Source: Apostichopus japonicus (Eukaryota; Echinodermata; Holothuroidea; Aspidochirotida; Stichopodidae). From it: 64,000 bases of DNA. Below the pieces are notes generated by a model. That model saw nothing but the letters and a program-made list of their open reading frames with translations, did not search any database and was not told the origin of the DNA. A program made the position numbers and the translations under genes. The stretch spans positions 3,171,001 to 3,235,000 of the forward strand of contig NC_092562.1 of the NCBI RefSeq assembly GCF_037975245.1. The letters are read 5' to 3'. Positions 61,891 to 64,000 of this stretch are shown here, one piece after another; the first letter of the stretch is position 1; each line of letters starts with the position of its first letter.

Positions 61891-63639
61891 TATTTTACTT
61901 ACGTGAATTGACTGGTGTACTAACATACGTTTATACCAAGTTATCACTATAATGTAGTAAAGAGCATTACACTGAGCCTCCATCCCTCCTCTCAGATAAG
62001 TAAAAATCTTCAGATAAATTAACCTCGCATTTAGAATGTCATCATTTTAACAAGTTGCAGCGCAGTGATTAAGATTACACACGCCTCGGGAAGTAATTAC
62101 TTAAACAGTCTGCCGAAAAATGGTGATAGGCAGCAAAAAATACGGAGAAAGATGTTAACACTGATTAGATCCTAGTAAGCACCGTTTCATGCGCACTTCA
62201 CAAAACAAAATGTTACATTCATTAAGTAACAGTTATTTTGTAACATGGAGATAAATATGTGCATTTTATACACCAACTCATACCACAATTCATTATTCTG
62301 TTTGAGATAATTTGATAATAGTTTTTGTCCATCTCAGTTCACTTGGATGAAATAAAGAGGGACCCCTACCAAGGATGAGAAGGCTGTTAACTCCAACGTG
62401 ATTCCAAGATTTATCAGCATTTTACCCCAACTCATTCTAGAAAATTCCCTGATGTGTGCATCTAGTTTAGTTGAATTTAGTGTAGTTTAGTGGAAAGAAG
62501 GGGTGGGGGGGTGGGTGGCATTAAGACCATATCAAGGACCCTATGAAAGAAAAAGGTAAAGCCTCAAATCCTGTAGCAGTTATTTAATTAACCATACATT
62601 TAGACGGCTAATTTTTCACGACCACCCTTCAAATATTTTCCTACATCAAAAAATAAGGTTATCTAAAGTAACACTCTGTAATGCCTAGTCATAATATGGA
62701 GGATCAGAAACCATCGAAAAGACCTTTCTTTTGGAAAGATTAAAACAAAGATAAGCACGTAAAACATTTGGATGCTACACTTCTCAGGAGTGATCTAAGT
62801 CACGATTGAAAAATTCATATCGCCATTGGCAACAGGCCGGAAGTGAAGAGTAGCTTTTAAAACTGACTACATTTTTGGCAATCAGTAAACGAACCTATTA
62901 CCTCTCAGCAGGTTTGTGGTTGGTACAGATCATTTGTCAACCAGATAAAATAACCATGTATCAACTTTTCAATTTCAGTATCTTTTTAAGGGGACTGGTG
63001 TTTAAAGTATAGATCAACGTGTGTGGTTTTCGTGCCCAGACTCCATATTGGATGATATCTTCCCGTAAATAGTATCATGTACTTCGAGCTTGTTCGTTTG
63101 ACCTCCAAGTTGAAGCTACAGTCGACTGATATAGGTCTACGTTCTTCAATGCGTCTTCGAAGGTCGATGTATCAGAAAGTACAAAAAAATGGTGGAAATT
63201 CGGCTTTTGGAAAATCCGACATGTGTCGCTGGCATCGACATTTAACTAAGTAGGCCTAAATTAATGTTATCGAGTTAGAAGATACCCAAACCCACCTGCA
63301 TACAATTCAGTGACGAGAAACATTCTGCTTTTTTGGTACCGCTCGTGCAGGTCGAATTTCAAGCATATCGTCGTTTTTTGTTATCATTTCTGCAGTGCGT
63401 TGTTGAACGTTATTATATGACGATGGATGATTCATCTATTGTTTCGACAACTTTGCCCGTATTATAGAAGAACATTATGACGCTGTTAGCTCGTCATAAA
63501 AATCCTGCACATGCAGGGGTAGAAGCCGGGCGGGTGCCCCCCCCCCCACACTTTTGTCCAAAATAGCAAATGTGCCCTACTGGCAATAAAATGTGCCCTT
63601 TGATGAAGAACTGTCTTTTTGATATCTTATGCTTTTGTT
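61891..63639. other. no gene recognised
   Basis: AT-rich, no exon-like stretches with good splice signals. A G-rich patch lies at 62499-62516 and a C-run at 63538-63549 (CGGGCGGGTGCCCC...), the latter in the style of hAT subterminal tracts. Confidence 0.5.
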
Positions 63640-63835
63640 AATTTTAATATTTCATTCAATTTTAATATTTCATCTTTCATTTAATATTTCATTTCATTAA
63701 TTTTAATATTTCATTTTAATATTTCATTTGTCAGTTTTAATATTTCATATTTCATTTTAATGTTTCATTTAATATTTCATTTTAATATTTCATTTAATAT
63801 TTCATAGTTCATTTAATATTTCATATTTCATTCAA
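63640..63835. repeat. irregular repeat of TTTAATATTTCAT
   Basis: At least ten copies of TTTAATATTTCA with variable spacers of TTTCAT/ATTTCAT. Confidence 0.9.
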
Positions 63836-64000
63836 AAAATTAAATTATTTATTTTAGTTTGTACATGCTATTTTAAAAATGGCATCCCATATCTCTTTGT
63901 AGCACGGTTAACAATAAACAATCTCAAGTAAAAAATCAATGATGCAGCGCACCATAATAGTATTGATAGTATACTAACACATCATATATATGTAAGTGAT

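Overview
The window looks like a gene-poor, AT-rich, transposon-dense piece of an animal nuclear genome, most likely a marine deuterostome invertebrate. An echinoderm is my best guess. Evidence: spliced genes with GT-AG introns and kept phases, an animal-type iterative polyketide synthase exon, a rhodopsin-class GPCR, a ZDHHC palmitoyltransferase gene of about 10 kb, a Ty3/gypsy element of the deuterostome Gmr1 type, a BEL/Pao element, hAT and TTAA-flanked MITEs, a LINE relic, a tRNA-derived SINE and many minisatellites. Nothing bacterial or CRISPR-like is present.

Layout. 1-1.3 kb: first coding exon of a polyketide synthase on the minus strand, preceded by a 670-bp compound trinucleotide satellite that stays open in the same frame. 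1.3-9 kb: minisatellites, an (AT)n-centred inverted repeat, a hAT end and decayed gypsy fragments. 9.08-11.38 kb: an intact three-exon class A GPCR of 398 residues. 13.44-15.87 kb: a tandem paralog of that GPCR, now a pseudogene, whose last exon is split by a 399-bp hAT MITE with a perfect 8-bp target duplication.

17.5-32 kb: a nested transposon stack. The host is a decayed plus-strand Ty3/gypsy element with pol order protease - integrase - reverse transcriptase (Gmr1 type). It carries a hAT MITE, a TTAA MITE, a young 7.5-kb BEL/Pao element (LTRs nearly identical, 5-bp duplication CCTGT), a 1.54-kb hAT element (8-bp duplication CCCCTGAC) and an unresolved 1.6-kb insertion.

32-48 kb: (G)TCCG-rich palindromes, a LINE relic, a minisatellite, and an intron-containing gypsy-type integrase gene on the minus strand. 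Its exons join in phase, as in Ginger transposons or genes domesticated from them, but it has two or three stops and one frameshift. Foldback repeats and a THAP-domain fragment follow.

48.2-59.5 kb: a complete ZDHHC21-like palmitoyltransferase gene on the plus strand (seven exons, 305 residues, plus a possible upstream start exon), with MITEs and minisatellites in its introns and a 55-bp tandem repeat just after its stop. 59.5-64 kb: a long (TA)n tract, a tRNA-derived SINE and low-complexity DNA.

The three functional-looking host loci (polyketide synthase, GPCR, ZDHHC21-like) are unrelated and do not form a pathway. The main interest is in mobile-element biology: the nested stack, the intron-bearing integrase, and a subterminal module shared by hAT elements with different ends.
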